From JBDSLU01 sp031407765 (lineage in GTDB: Bacteria > Acidobacteriota > Vicinamibacteria > Vicinamibacterales > Vicinamibacteraceae), in NCBI GenBank assembly GCA_031407765.1, contig JANOIR010000446.1, positions 1 to 53,252 of the forward strand: a stretch of 53,252 nt of DNA. Direction: 5' to 3'. Position numbers and translations under genes: made by a program. Numbering within the stretch: position 1 is the stretch's first letter; every line of letters starts with the position of its first letter. Below are positions 7,873-18,370 of this stretch, piece by piece. Below the pieces are notes generated by a model. The model had not been told where the DNA came from, ran no database searches, and was given only the letters and a program-made list of their open reading frames with translations.

Positions 7873-8304
7873 TTACCCGCCGGCGGCGGGGGTCGGGCGT
7901 GCGCCGACGGTCAGCGCCTCGCGCAGGAATGTCGGCAGCCGCCGCGGCCGCCCGTCGCGGCCGAGGGCAGCGTGCTCGGTGCGCCCGCGGGCGGCGACCG
8001 TGCCATCCGGCCGCTCGACCGCGTAGCTGAACGCAACGCGGATGGGTGACAACAGCTGCCCCCGGGTCACGATGACCAGCTCGTCATCATACAGGCACGG
8101 GGCGGCGTACTCACAGGACGCCTCGATCACGGGCAGCGACAGCCCCTCCGCCTCGAGCTGGCGGTAGGTGCTCCCCAGCGTCCGGAGCAGGTCGGTCCGC
8201 CCAATCTCGAACCAGACGAAGTAGTTCGCGTAGTAGACCACGCCCATCTGGTCGGTTTCGGCGTAGCGGACCCGGACCGGCGAGCGCGACTCGGGATCGG
8301 TCAC
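7873..8304 (-). CDS. Acyl-CoA thioesterase of the YbgC/4HBT hotdog family, 143 residues
   Basis: The hotdog-fold signature VRYAETDQMGVVYYANYFVWFE (residues 12-33) includes the Asp-Gln-X-Gly-His/Val-like active site of the 4HBT/YbgC group, followed by PVIEASCEYAAPCLYDDEL. Such enzymes hydrolyse short or medium acyl-CoAs; YbgC is linked to the envelope Tol-Pal system in proteobacteria. The canonical position after MG is V rather than H here (MGVVYYANY). It overlaps the rpe stop by four bases. Confidence 0.82.
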   Translation of the reverse strand: MTDPESRSPVRVRYAETDQMGVVYYANYFVWFEIGRTDLLRTLGSTYRQLEAEGLSLPVIEASCEYAAPCLYDDELVIVTRGQLLSPIRVAFSYAVERPDGTVAARGRTEHAALGRDGRPRRLPTFLREALTVGARPTPAAGG

Positions 8305-8969
8305 GAACGGGCCTCCGCCGCCGCGCGCAGCGCGCGGACCGCCGCCGCGGGATCGGGCGTCCCAAAGACCGAGGCGCCCGACACGAAGGTGTCGGCGCCG
8401 GCTGCCACCAGGCGCGCGATGTTCGACAGATCGACGCCGCCATCGACCTGCAGCCGGGCCCGGCTGCCGGCGGCGGTGAGCAGCGCCCGCACCGCCGCGA
8501 TCTTCACGTCGCTGCGCGGAATGAACGTTTGCCAGCTGAAGCCCGGGTTGACCGACATCACCAGGACGACGTCGACGTCGCCGACAATCTCCTCGATGGC
8601 CGAGACCGGCGTCGCCGGGTTGAGCGCCACGCCGACGGTCTTGCCGAGCGCGCGGATCGCCTGCAGCGTGCGATGCAGATGCCGCGTCGCTTCGAGGTGC
8701 ACGGTGAGGCCGGCGGCGCCGGCTTTGGCGAAGGTTTCCAGATAGCGCTCGGGCGCGTCGACCATCAGGTGGACGTCGAGCGGCAGCGTCGTCGCCCGGC
8801 TCAGGGCCTGGACGACGGCCGGGCCGAGCGTCAGGTTGGGCACGAACTGCCCATCCATGACGTCGACGTGCAGGGCGTCGGCGCCAGCGGCTTCGATGGT
8901 CTTGACCGCGGCGCCGATGGCGAGCGCGTCGGCGGCGATGATCGACGGGGCGATATGGATCGGGTTCAC
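8301..8969 (-). CDS. rpe: Ribulose-phosphate 3-epimerase, 222 residues
   Basis: It interconverts ribulose 5-phosphate and xylulose 5-phosphate in the pentose phosphate pathway. The TIM barrel shows IAPSIIAAD near the N-terminus, HVDVMDGQFVPNLTLGP (catalytic Asp and metal ligands), DVHLMV, VMSVNPGFSWQTF and VDGGVD. The start is the GTG at 8969, which shares GTGA with the stop of the PASTA gene; no ATG is available at this point. The conserved GFGGQ is GFSWQ here, a small departure. Confidence 0.93.
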   Translation of the reverse strand: MNPIHIAPSIIAADALAIGAAVKTIEAAGADALHVDVMDGQFVPNLTLGPAVVQALSRATTLPLDVHLMVDAPERYLETFAKAGAAGLTVHLEATRHLHRTLQAIRALGKTVGVALNPATPVSAIEEIVGDVDVVLVMSVNPGFSWQTFIPRSDVKIAAVRALLTAAGSRARLQVDGGVDLSNIARLVAAGADTFVSGASVFGTPDPAAAVRALRAAAEARS

Positions 8970-9688
8970 CGGCTCACCTCGAGCGAGATCGCGTCCCCGG
9001 GCGCGACCTGGAAGCCGGCGCGCGGGCTCTGGCGCAGCACGATGTTCGGGGCGATGCCGGGATACGGGTAGGTGCCGACGACGCTGGCGCGGAAGCCCCA
9101 GCCGCGCAGCAGATCGGCGGCGCGCGTGCCGTCCAGGCCGATGACGTCGGGCATCACGTAGGTCGCGCCACGCTCGCTGCGGTTGACGAGCAGCACGACG
9201 TCGGCCGCCTTGACCCTGGCCGGCGGCCATTGTCCGATGACGGTGTCGGCGGGGTAGTCGGCGGAGCGGATCTCCACGGTGCGCGTGAGGTTCAGGCCGT
9301 CCCCCTGCAGGCGCATGATCGCGACCCGCTCGGATGAGCCGATGAGATCGGGGACGACCGGCGCGCGCGAGCCGGCGCTGAGCCACACCCTGATCGCGCG
9401 GGGCCGGCGTGTCACGCTGCCCGGCCGCGGCTCCTGTGCCACGATGCGCCCTTCCGGCACCTTCGGATCGGGACGGCGATCCTCGGCGACGCGCAGCGTC
9501 AGGCCGACTGGGGCGAGCGTCTGGGAGGCGTCGTTCACCGGTTGGCCGGCGAGCTCGGGGACGACCACGTCGCGGGCCCGGATGGCGATGCGCGCGGCTG
9601 CCGCGAAGAACACGAAAAAGGTCACGACGAGCGCGCCGGCGACCACCAGCATCCGCCCGACGCCCCACACACGAGTTCCCAGCGCCAT
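8966..9688 (-). CDS. Membrane-anchored PASTA-repeat protein, 240 residues
   Basis: An N-terminal transmembrane helix (about residues 12-33) is followed by three PASTA domains beginning near VVVPELAGQPVNDA (41), PVVPDLIGSSERVA (110) and YVMPDVIGLDGTRA (176). There is no kinase domain. PASTA domains bind peptidoglycan fragments or beta-lactams, so the protein probably faces the periplasm. Stand-alone PASTA proteins between rsmB and rpe are, as I recall, usual in Acidobacteria; here rsmB is 6.3 kb away with other genes between. TTAAGG precedes the ATG and a TAGAAT stands 12 bases upstream. Confidence 0.88.
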   Translation of the reverse strand: MALGTRVWGVGRMLVVAGALVVTFFVFFAAAARIAIRARDVVVPELAGQPVNDASQTLAPVGLTLRVAEDRRPDPKVPEGRIVAQEPRPGSVTRRPRAIRVWLSAGSRAPVVPDLIGSSERVAIMRLQGDGLNLTRTVEIRSADYPADTVIGQWPPARVKAADVVLLVNRSERGATYVMPDVIGLDGTRAADLLRGWGFRASVVGTYPYPGIAPNIVLRQSPRAGFQVAPGDAISLEVSR

Positions 9689-9700
9689 CCTTAACTGCAG

Positions 9701-9706
9701 ATTCTA
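9701..9706 (-). promoter_or_regulatory. Possible -10 element for the PASTA-rpe-bamD operon
   Basis: TAGAAT on the minus strand, 12 bases before the ATG. It matches five of six consensus bases. No clear -35 is seen, and the resulting 5' leader would be only about six bases long. Confidence 0.25.
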
Positions 9707-9875
9707 TTACACGTTAGCTACCGCACACGCGGCGCGCACGTCTCATGTTGCACTGTGGATCACGTTCTGGCGGCGAACTCAAGTTCTGAGACAGCAGACC
9801 CGATTTAGGTAGCACGGTCCGACTCGTCCGCCGTCGACGGCAGTACTTCCGTCTCGACGGGCCCGCGCCGCGCCC

Positions 9876-11190
<1,315 letters not shown>

Positions 11191-11198
<8 letters not shown>

Positions 11199-13704
11199 CG
11201 ACAGCGCGGCCTGGGCGGCGCTGCCAATTCGGCTGCGCTGGTTGACCGCGGTCACGGTCGCGGCGGCGGCGGGACGCCTCGCCTTCGGCACGGCGCCGGC
11301 GCCGTCGCTGTCGACGATGGCCTGGTTCTTCGGCCTGCTGATGGTCTCGTCAATCAGCGCCACCTTCAAGGTGCGCCTGCCGCTGACCGGCGGCGGATCG
11401 ACGATGAGCCTCTCCTACGCCGTCGACTTCGCGGCGCTGCTCCTCGTCGGGCCGGATCTGGCGTGCGTCGCCGCCGCGCTCAGCACGTGGAGCCAGACGA
11501 CGTTCCGCGTCCGCCGGCGCAATCCGCCGCACCAAGTGCTCTTCAGCATGGCGGCGGTGGTGCTCGCCACCGCGGCCGCCGGCCAGGCCTACATCTGGCT
11601 CGGCGGCGCCCTTGACGCGCTGCCGCTCGCCTACGCGCTGGCCGTGGCCGGCGCCGCGGGCGCCTACTTCGCCGTCACGACGTCGCTGGTCGCGCTCGCG
11701 GTGGCGTGGTCGCGCAGCGCCTCGCCGCTGGCGGTCTGGCACGCCGACTTCCTGTGGACGGCGCCCGGCTATGTGGTCGGCGCTGCCGCCGCGGCGGCGT
11801 TCGTCGCGGCGCTCGGCCACGTCAGCGCGATCGTCCTCCTGCTCGCGGTGGCGGTGCCGGCGCTCCTGACCTATCGCAGCTATCACGTCTACTTCGAGCG
11901 CCTCGCCGACGAGCAGCGGCAGGTGCGCGAGGTCTCCGACCTGCACCTGGCCACCGTCGAGGCCCTGGCGGCGGCCATCGACGCCAAGGACAACGCCTTC
12001 ACGCAGCACGTCCGCCGCGTCGAGCGCCTGGCCGGGCGCCTTGCCCAGGCCCTGGGCATGAGCGAGAGCGAGATCCGCGGCGTCAAGACCGCGGCGCTGC
12101 TGCACGACATCGGCAAGCTGGCGGTGCCCGAGTACATCCTGTCGAAGCCCGGCCCGCTCACCGCGGAAGAGTTCGCGCGCGTGCAGGCACATCCGCGCGT
12201 CGGCGCCGAAATCATCTCGAACGTGCCGTTCCCGTATCCGGTCGTGCCGCTGGTCCGCTCGCACCACGAGCGCTGGGACGGCTCGGGTTATCCGGACGGG
12301 CTCGCCGGCGAGGCCATCCCGCTCGGGGCTCGCGTCATCAGCGTGGTCGATTACTACGACGCGCTCACCTGCGATCGGCCTTACCGGCGCGCCGTGCCGG
12401 AGCCGGTGGCCATCGCCACCCTGCAGGACGAAGCCGGCCGCGCGCTCGACCCGCGTGTCGTCGCGGCGTTCATCGCGATGATGCCGGAGCTGATTGCCGA
12501 GGGCGTGCCCGAGGCGACGCCGCGATCCAGCGGTCCCGGGACGGGCGCCACCTCGATGGGCTCGGCCAACCGCACGCTGCCGCCGCCCCGCGCCGGCGAG
12601 CCGCGCCACGTCTTCGACGACATCGCCCGCGCCCACCGCGAGCTCTACGTGCTCTACGAGATCGCGCAGTCGATGGGGCGCAGCCTCGGCGTCGCCGACA
12701 CCTTCACCCTGGTGGCCTCGCGCCTCGGCGCGCTGGTCCCGTACTCGGCGTGCGCGGTGTTCCTCAAGGTCGAGGGGGCGTCGTCGGTGCGCTGCGCCGA
12801 GGCCAGCGGCGTCGACTCGACGATGCTGCGCGAGCTGATGCTGCCGCTCGGTGCCGGCAACGTGGGCTGGGCGGTGCGTGAGCGCCAGGCGCTGCTGAAC
12901 GGCGAGGCCGGGCTCGACTTCGTCATCGGCGAGGTGGCGGGCGAGTCGCGGCTGCGCGCCGCGCTGGTCACGCCGCTGGTGTTCAACGACGAGTGCATCG
13001 GCGCGCTGGCGGTCTATCACGTCGAGCTCGACGCCTTCAAACCCGAGCACCAGCGCTTCCTCGAGCGCGTCGGCGAGCAGGCCGCGGCGGTGATCTATCA
13101 CTCGATGCTGTTCGAGCGCACCCGCGAGGACTCGCTGTCGGACCTCGTCACCGGGCTGCCCAACGCGCGCTTCCTGAAGATGCACGCGTCGACCGAGATC
13201 GCCCGGGCGCGGCGCAGCAACCGGCCGCTGTCGCTGATCGTGTTCGACCTCGACGAGTTCAAGGGCATCAACGATCAGTACGGCCATCCGACCGGCGACG
13301 CGGCGCTGAAGAACGTGGCGCAGCTGCTGGCCGGCGCGCTGCGGCCCTACGACGTCTGCGCCCGCTATGCCGGCGACGAGTTCGTGGTGGTGCTGTCGGA
13401 CTGCGACGCCGCCGAAGCCGACCTCAAGCGGCGCGAGCTGCAGCAGGCCGCCGATCGCGGGCCGGTCGACCTGGGCGTGGCGCGCGTGCCGCTGCGGCTC
13501 AGCGCCGGGTGTTCGACCTTCCCGACCGACGGCGACGACTACCAGAGCCTGCTCGCGCGCGCCGACCACCGGATGTACCAGGACAAGGCCGGTCGGCGCG
13601 ATCGGCGGCCACACAGCGAGCGGTCCCCGTCGCGATCGCGCATGCCGATCGCACCGGCCGCCACCGTCGCCCCTGCAGCCGTGCCCGGCCGCGACGTCGC
13701 CTGA
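11191..13704 (+). CDS. Membrane HD-GYP + GAF + GGDEF cyclic-di-GMP protein, 837 residues
   Basis: Residues 1-235 are a multi-helix membrane domain. The HD-GYP phosphodiesterase follows: the HD pair is H305-D306 in LLHDIGK, then HHERWDGSGYPDGL with GYP at 366-368. A linker and a GAF domain (about 475-640) lead to a GGDEF diguanylate cyclase beginning DLVTGLPNARF, with FDLDEFKGIND and the active-site loop at 727-731 reading AGDEF instead of GGDEF. The protein could both make and destroy c-di-GMP. The start overlaps the end of the sigma-54 activator by eight bases and has GGAG seven bases upstream, so translational coupling is likely. The TGA in the upstream gene may therefore reduce its expression. 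Confidence 0.9.
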
Positions 13705-14072
13705 ACCTGCCCCTCGCCACATAGACCGCGTTCGACTCGCCGGCGCAGCCCGCGCCGGGCAGGCGGTCGCGTGTGCGGGCACCGTGTCACGACCCTGCAC
13801 GCGGCGGCGTCGCCAGGTCGATTTCGAACCTCGTAGGCGATGCCCCAACCCGAGACATGCGTTTCAATTTGGGAGGATCGTCACGAACGCCCCTGAAACG
13901 AGGCTGTTTTCACTGGCCGGAGACACGAAGACCGCGCCCGTTGTTCGGTCCTGGATCATGAGCAACCCCGTGCAGGCGTTCGGGCTCGCCTGTAACCGAC
14001 GGGAATCACGCGAGTTGCTGTCGTGGACCGACAACGGTCGGGGTGGCATGCCGCGTGCTGTAGGGGAGGGGC
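13705..14072 (+). other. Intergenic region before the subtilase gene
   Basis: No gene on either strand looks convincing in these 368 bases. The stretch is less GC-rich near 13855-13880 (GTTTCAATTTGGGAGGATCG). TAGGGGAGGGGC just before the ATG at 14073 is a strong ribosome binding site. No terminator with a T-run follows the HD-GYP gene. Confidence 0.5.
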
Positions 14073-15944
14073 ATGAGGTCTCCCCAGCTCGTCGCGGCGA
14101 TGGTGTGGTTGGCAACCGGTCTCGTCACCGCGGTCCCCGCGGCGGCGGAGCCCGGGCGCGGTGACGGCCGGGCGACCCGAAGTCCCTTCTTCTACAAGCT
14201 CGATCGCGGCCTGCAGCGCGCCGTCGAAGACGGGTCGAACCAGGGTAGCGGGCGTCGCCGCGTCATCATCCGCACGCGCGCCGGCATCAACCTGCGCGGC
14301 TCCGCGGCGTTCGACAAGCTGGCCGAGAAGAGCAAGGACGGCGGCGTGTTCGCGCTCTCGCTGGTCGGCGGTGTCCTCGCCGAAGTGAAGGACGACGACC
14401 TCGAAAAGCTGGCCGCGCTCCCCGACGTCGAAGGCATTTCGATCGACGCGCCGGTGCAGTCGCACCAGTCGGCGAGCGACGCGTGCTCGACGTGGGTCAC
14501 CGGGTCCGGCACCGCCTGCAGTGACCCGGCGTCGCAGTTCTCCGTGGTGCGCGGCGCGCTGGGTTACCGCAGCAGCAACTGGGACGCCTGGGACGTTGGC
14601 GTGGCGGTCATCGACTCGGGCGTCGCCCCGAGTGACGACCTGCGCATCACCGCGTCGTACGACTTCCGCTACGGCTTCGCGATGCCGGCGGCGCCGGCGG
14701 ACGGCTACGGCCACGGTACGCACGTCGCCGGCCTCATCGCCTCGTCGGGCTCGCACTCGAACGGCTACTACCAGGGTGTCGCGCCCGGGGCGCGGATCAT
14801 CGCGCTGCGCGTGCTGGACAACAACGGTGCCGGCTACACCAGCCACGTGATCAAGGCGGTCGAGTTCGCCGTGGCCAACCGCTCCTCCCTCGGCATCCAC
14901 GTCATCAACCTTTCGCTCGGCCACCCGATCTACGAGCCGGCGGCGAACGACCCCCTGGTGCTGGCGGTCGAATCGGCGGTGCGCGCCGGCATCGTGGTCG
15001 TGGTCTCGGCCGGCAACAACGGCACGGGCGCCAACGGCCAGATCGGCTACGCCGGCATCTCGTCGCCGGGCAACGCGCCGTCGGCGATCACGGTGGGGAC
15101 GGTCGATCACAAGAACACCGTCCGTCACGACGACGACATCGTGGCGCCGTACAGCTCGCGCGGCCCGACGTGGTTCGACGGGTTCGCCAAGCCGGACGTC
15201 GTCGCGCCGGGCCATCGCCTCGTTGCCCCGGTGCCGTCGAGCAGCAAGCTGTATCAGCAGCTGACGTCGTCGCGCGTGACGCCGTCGTCCTGGTCGCCGA
15301 CGCCGCACCTGCGGCTGTCGGGCACCAGCATGTCGACGGCGGTCGTCTCCGGCATCGTGGCCTCGATGCTCGACGTCCAGCAGCTGACGTTCGGCCGCAA
15401 GCCGACGCCGAATGCCGTCAAGGCGGCGCTGCAGTACACGGCGCTGCCGATTCCCGGCGTCGACACCCTGTCGCAGGGCCGCGGCGAGGTGAACCTGCTC
15501 GGCGCGCTGCAGCTGGCCAGGCGGATCAACCCCTGGGTGTCGACCGGCGGCTGGTGGCTGACGTCGATCCCGGTGCCGTCCACGACCATCGACGGACAGC
15601 CGCTCGCCTGGGCCCAGCACATCGTCTGGGGCGATCACATCGTCTGGGGCGACGCCCTCTCCTTCAACCAGCCGGCGTGGGCCAACCACATCGTCTGGGG
15701 CGACAGCGCGCCGTGGAACGCCGCCGCGGTCGACCCCAACCACATCGTGTGGGGCGACACCGCGGTCTGGGTGAACCACATCGTGTGGGGCGACAGTTTC
15801 CTCGGCATCGCTTACGGTAACCACATCGTGTGGGGCGACTCGCGGGTCAGCGAAGCCAATGCGGTCTGGAAGCCGATCCTCCCGGTCGACAAGGTCAAGG
15901 ACAAGACCAACGATTTGTTGGGCGTGCTGAGTCTGCGGCAATAG
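14073..15944 (+). CDS. Secreted S8 subtilisin-like peptidase with C-terminal HIVWGD repeats, 623 residues
   Basis: A signal peptide (MRSPQLVAAMVWLATGL, cleavage near AAAEP) is followed by a propeptide-like region with RVIIRTRAGINLRGS and GGVLAEVKDDDLEKLAALPD, which resembles inhibitor I9. The catalytic domain has Asp181 (VAVIDSGVAP), His214 (GYGHGTHVAG) and Ser419 (LSGTSMSTA), with the oxyanion Asn in VVSAGNNGTG. After the catalytic domain, residues 516-589 contain six copies of HIVWGD. The protein should act outside the cytoplasm. It is convergent with rsmB (22 bases between stops). Confidence 0.93.
   Translation: MRSPQLVAAMVWLATGLVTAVPAAAEPGRGDGRATRSPFFYKLDRGLQRAVEDGSNQGSGRRRVIIRTRAGINLRGSAAFDKLAEKSKDGGVFALSLVGGVLAEVKDDDLEKLAALPDVEGISIDAPVQSHQSASDACSTWVTGSGTACSDPASQFSVVRGALGYRSSNWDAWDVGVAVIDSGVAPSDDLRITASYDFRYGFAMPAAPADGYGHGTHVAGLIASSGSHSNGYYQGVAPGARIIALRVLDNNGAGYTSHVIKAVEFAVANRSSLGIHVINLSLGHPIYEPAANDPLVLAVESAVRAGIVVVVSAGNNGTGANGQIGYAGISSPGNAPSAITVGTVDHKNTVRHDDDIVAPYSSRGPTWFDGFAKPDVVAPGHRLVAPVPSSSKLYQQLTSSRVTPSSWSPTPHLRLSGTSMSTAVVSGIVASMLDVQQLTFGRKPTPNAVKAALQYTALPIPGVDTLSQGRGEVNLLGALQLARRINPWVSTGGWWLTSIPVPSTTIDGQPLAWAQHIVWGDHIVWGDALSFNQPAWANHIVWGDSAPWNAAAVDPNHIVWGDTAVWVNHIVWGDSFLGIAYGNHIVWGDSRVSEANAVWKPILPVDKVKDKTNDLLGVLSLRQ
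15618..15839 (+). repeat. Six HIVWGD hexapeptide repeats within the subtilase
   Basis: HIVWGD occurs at residues 516, 522, 539, 557, 569 and 584. The first two are directly adjacent; the others are separated by 6-12 residues rich in Ala, Trp and Asn, and four are preceded by Asn. The codons vary only at Val and the final Asp, so the DNA repeats as well. Related NIVWG/HIVWG-type repeats occur, as I recall, in other acidobacterial subtilases; their role is not known to me. Confidence 0.9.
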
Positions 15945-15965
15945 CACCACGCCGCAGCGAACGCG

Positions 15966-17366
15966 TCAGCGGCGGCGGAAAGCGGCGGCGAAGAAGGCTT
16001 CGAGGCCGTGCACCGCGGGGGACGTCCGCAGCCGGCCGTCGCCGGCGAGCAGGCTCGTGACGCCCGGCGGCGCGTCGGGCGGGGGGGGCGCCGGCTCGAA
16101 CGCCGGGTGCTCCGCGAGGAACGCGTCGGCAACGGCGTCGTTCTCGTCCGGCTCGCTCGAGCACGTCGCGTAGAGCAGAATGCCGCCCGGCGCCACCACG
16201 CGCGCGGCGGACGCCAGCATGCGGCGCTGGACGTCGGCCATCGACGCGAGATCCGTCTCCTCGCGCCGCCACTTGAGATCGGGTTCACGGCGGAGCGTCC
16301 CGAGCCCTGAGCAGGGCGCGTCGACCAGCGCCAGATCGAAGACGTCGCGGTAGGGGAGCGCCCCGGCGGCGTCGTGCTGCACGATCGGAACACGGCCGGC
16401 GCCGGCGCCGGCGAGCGTCTCTCGCAGCAGCCGCACGCGACGCGGCCGGCGATCGCCGGCGACGACCCACCCCGCCTCGCGCGCGCCCCAGAGCGCCAGC
16501 GTCTTGCCTCCAGGGGCGGCGCACACGTCCAGGCGACGCCCGGCCGGCCAGCTCGCCGCGAGGTCGCCGACCACCTGCGACGCCTCGTCCTGGACGATGA
16601 AGCCGGGCCTCGGCGCGGGCGCGTCGAGCGGGTTGCCGCCGGTCACCACAAGGCCCTCGGCCGCCCAGCGCGACGGCACCACCGACACGCCGGCCGCCGC
16701 CAGGCGATCGGCCAGCGCCTCACGCGTGGCGCCCGCACCGACCGTCCGCAGCGTCAGCGGCGCCGGCGCGTTGTCGAAGCGCATCCACTCGATCGCCGTC
16801 GCGGCACCCAGCCGGGCCACCCAGCGCGCCACCAGCCATTCGGGGTGGGCGAACGACGTCGCCAGCGTGTCGATCGACGCGTCGGCGAGGTCGGCGTCCG
16901 ACGTGGGCGCCGCCGCAGCGTGGCGGGCCACGTGGCGCAGCACGGCGTTGACGAAGCCGCCGGCCGAGGTGTGCCCGGCCAGCCGCGTCAGGGCCACGGC
17001 GTCCGAGACGACGGCATGAGCGGGCAGGCGATCGCGATGGCGCAGCTGGTAGATGCCGAGGCGGAGGATGTCGAGCACCTCCGGATCGACCCGTTCCATC
17101 GGCCGCGTGCTCGATCCGGCGAGCGCTGCGTCGAGCGCGGATCGCCAGCGCAGTACGCCGGTCGCCAGATCGTGCGCCAGGCTGCGATCGCGGGGATCGC
17201 GCAGCGCGTCGCGCTCGCGGGCCATGGCGTCGGCCAGCGTGGCGCCACCGCGTACCCGCGCCAGCGTCCGCCACGCCGCGACGCGAGCCGGGGCGGCGCC
17301 CGACTTCGCCGTGGCTACGACGCGCCGAGTGCCGGCGCGCGGCCCCGATCGACGGCCTGGGCTCAC
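15966..17366 (-). CDS. rsmB: 16S rRNA (cytosine967-C5)-methyltransferase RsmB, 466 residues
   Basis: An N-terminal NusB-like RNA-binding domain (VAAWRTLARVRGGATLADAM onward) is followed by the SAM-binding fold: DVCAAPGGKTLALWG (motif I), VDAPCSGLGTLRREPDLKWR (motif IV with the release Cys) and ILLYATCSSEPDEN (motif VI with the catalytic Cys). The start is the GTG at 17366, sharing GTGA with the fmt stop. It is the last gene of aroC-def-fmt-rsmB. In relatives the operon continues, as I recall, into PASTA and rpe; here it meets the convergent subtilase gene instead. Confidence 0.93.
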   Translation of the reverse strand: MSPGRRSGPRAGTRRVVATAKSGAAPARVAAWRTLARVRGGATLADAMARERDALRDPRDRSLAHDLATGVLRWRSALDAALAGSSTRPMERVDPEVLDILRLGIYQLRHRDRLPAHAVVSDAVALTRLAGHTSAGGFVNAVLRHVARHAAAAPTSDADLADASIDTLATSFAHPEWLVARWVARLGAATAIEWMRFDNAPAPLTLRTVGAGATREALADRLAAAGVSVVPSRWAAEGLVVTGGNPLDAPAPRPGFIVQDEASQVVGDLAASWPAGRRLDVCAAPGGKTLALWGAREAGWVVAGDRRPRRVRLLRETLAGAGAGRVPIVQHDAAGALPYRDVFDLALVDAPCSGLGTLRREPDLKWRREETDLASMADVQRRMLASAARVVAPGGILLYATCSSEPDENDAVADAFLAEHPAFEPAPPPPDAPPGVTSLLAGDGRLRTSPAVHGLEAFFAAAFRRR

Positions 17367-18370
17367 GCCGGCGCCTGGGCGGTGAAGGCGGAGCCGACAG
17401 CGAGCGGGCGGCCGGCGAGGAACGACCGTGCGTCGAGCACGCGGCGGCCGTCCTCCTGCAGGCGGACGATCTCGATCACCGTGCCGCCGCCGGCGCCGAC
17501 GAACAGCGTGCCCTTCGGAGCGGGCGTCACGACGCCGGGCTGCGCCACCAGGCCGGCCGGCTCGCGGCCGCCGCCACCGGCGGCAACCCACGCCGCCGCC
17601 AGCGACGCATGCGGCCGCGTCTCGTGGACCACGAGGCGCCCCGCGTCGAGGTAGGTATGGGCCCGCGGCCAGGGCACCAGCGCCCGCACGGTGTCGTGAA
17701 TCGCCTGCGCCGGCTCGGCCCAGTCGATGAGACCGTCGGTCTTGACGATGCGCGGCGCCAACGTCACGAGGCCCTCGTCCTGCGGCACCTCGCGGGAGCG
17801 GCCGCTGGCGAGGGCGGGCAGCGTCGACACCAGCAGCGAGGCCCCGATCGACGACAGTCGCGCCTCCAGCGTTTCGCCGGTCTCGTCCGGATCGATCGGC
17901 GTGCGCGCGACGGCGATCATGGCGCCGGCGTCGAGCGCCTTGACGACGCGCATGATCGTGACGCCGGTCTCGACGTCGCCGTCCATGATCGCGCGTTCGA
18001 TCGGGGAGGCGCCGCGCCAGCGCGGCAGCAGGGACGCGTGCACGTTGATCAGGCCGAGGCGTGGCAACGCCAGCACCGACTCCGGTAGCAACCGGCCGTA
18101 GGCGGCGACGACGCCGAGGTCCGGTTCGAAGGCGCGCGCCGCTTCGAGGAAGTCTTCGCTGGCGAGGCGCGTCGGCTGCAGGACCGGCAGGCCCGCCGAT
18201 TCGGCGCGGGCCTTCACCGGCGAGGCCGAGACCTGCTGGCCGCGTCCGCGCGGTCGGTCCGGCTGGGTGACCACGCCGACCACGGTGGCGTCGGGCGACG
18301 CCATCAGCGCCTCGAGCGTCGGCAGCGCGAAGGCCGGGGTCCCGAAGAAGAGGACGCGGAGCGCTGTCAC
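17363..18370 (-). CDS. fmt: Methionyl-tRNA formyltransferase, 335 residues
   Basis: It formylates initiator Met-tRNA with 10-formyl-THF. The formyltransferase domain shows VLFFGTPAFALPTLEAL, VVTQPDRPRGRGQ, VVAAYGRLLP and the catalytic stretch LINVHASLLPRWRGASPIERAI. The C-terminal OB-like domain includes VRALVPWPRAHTYLD. The GTG at 18370 was chosen because it shares GTGA with the def stop and follows AAGGAGGG at good spacing; a TTG one codon upstream is less likely. Confidence 0.95.
   Translation of the reverse strand: MTALRVLFFGTPAFALPTLEALMASPDATVVGVVTQPDRPRGRGQQVSASPVKARAESAGLPVLQPTRLASEDFLEAARAFEPDLGVVAAYGRLLPESVLALPRLGLINVHASLLPRWRGASPIERAIMDGDVETGVTIMRVVKALDAGAMIAVARTPIDPDETGETLEARLSSIGASLLVSTLPALASGRSREVPQDEGLVTLAPRIVKTDGLIDWAEPAQAIHDTVRALVPWPRAHTYLDAGRLVVHETRPHASLAAAWVAAGGGGREPAGLVAQPGVVTPAPKGTLFVGAGGGTVIEIVRLQEDGRRVLDARSFLAGRPLAVGSAFTAQAPA

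Noticed and set aside
14044..14059. Sigma-54 promoter TGGCATG-N4-GTGCT before the subtilase gene
   Set aside because: GG and GC have the right 10-base gap, but transcription would start within a few bases of the ATG and leave out the strong ribosome binding site.
13705..14072. Cyclic-di-GMP riboswitch downstream of the HD-GYP gene
   Set aside because: I looked for the GEMM core and its tetraloop receptor pattern and found no match.
11350..15950. Long open frames on the minus strand opposite the HD-GYP and subtilase genes
   Set aside because: They are products of GC-rich third positions. Their translations are Arg/Gly/Asp-rich without domains, while the plus-strand proteins have all active-site motifs.
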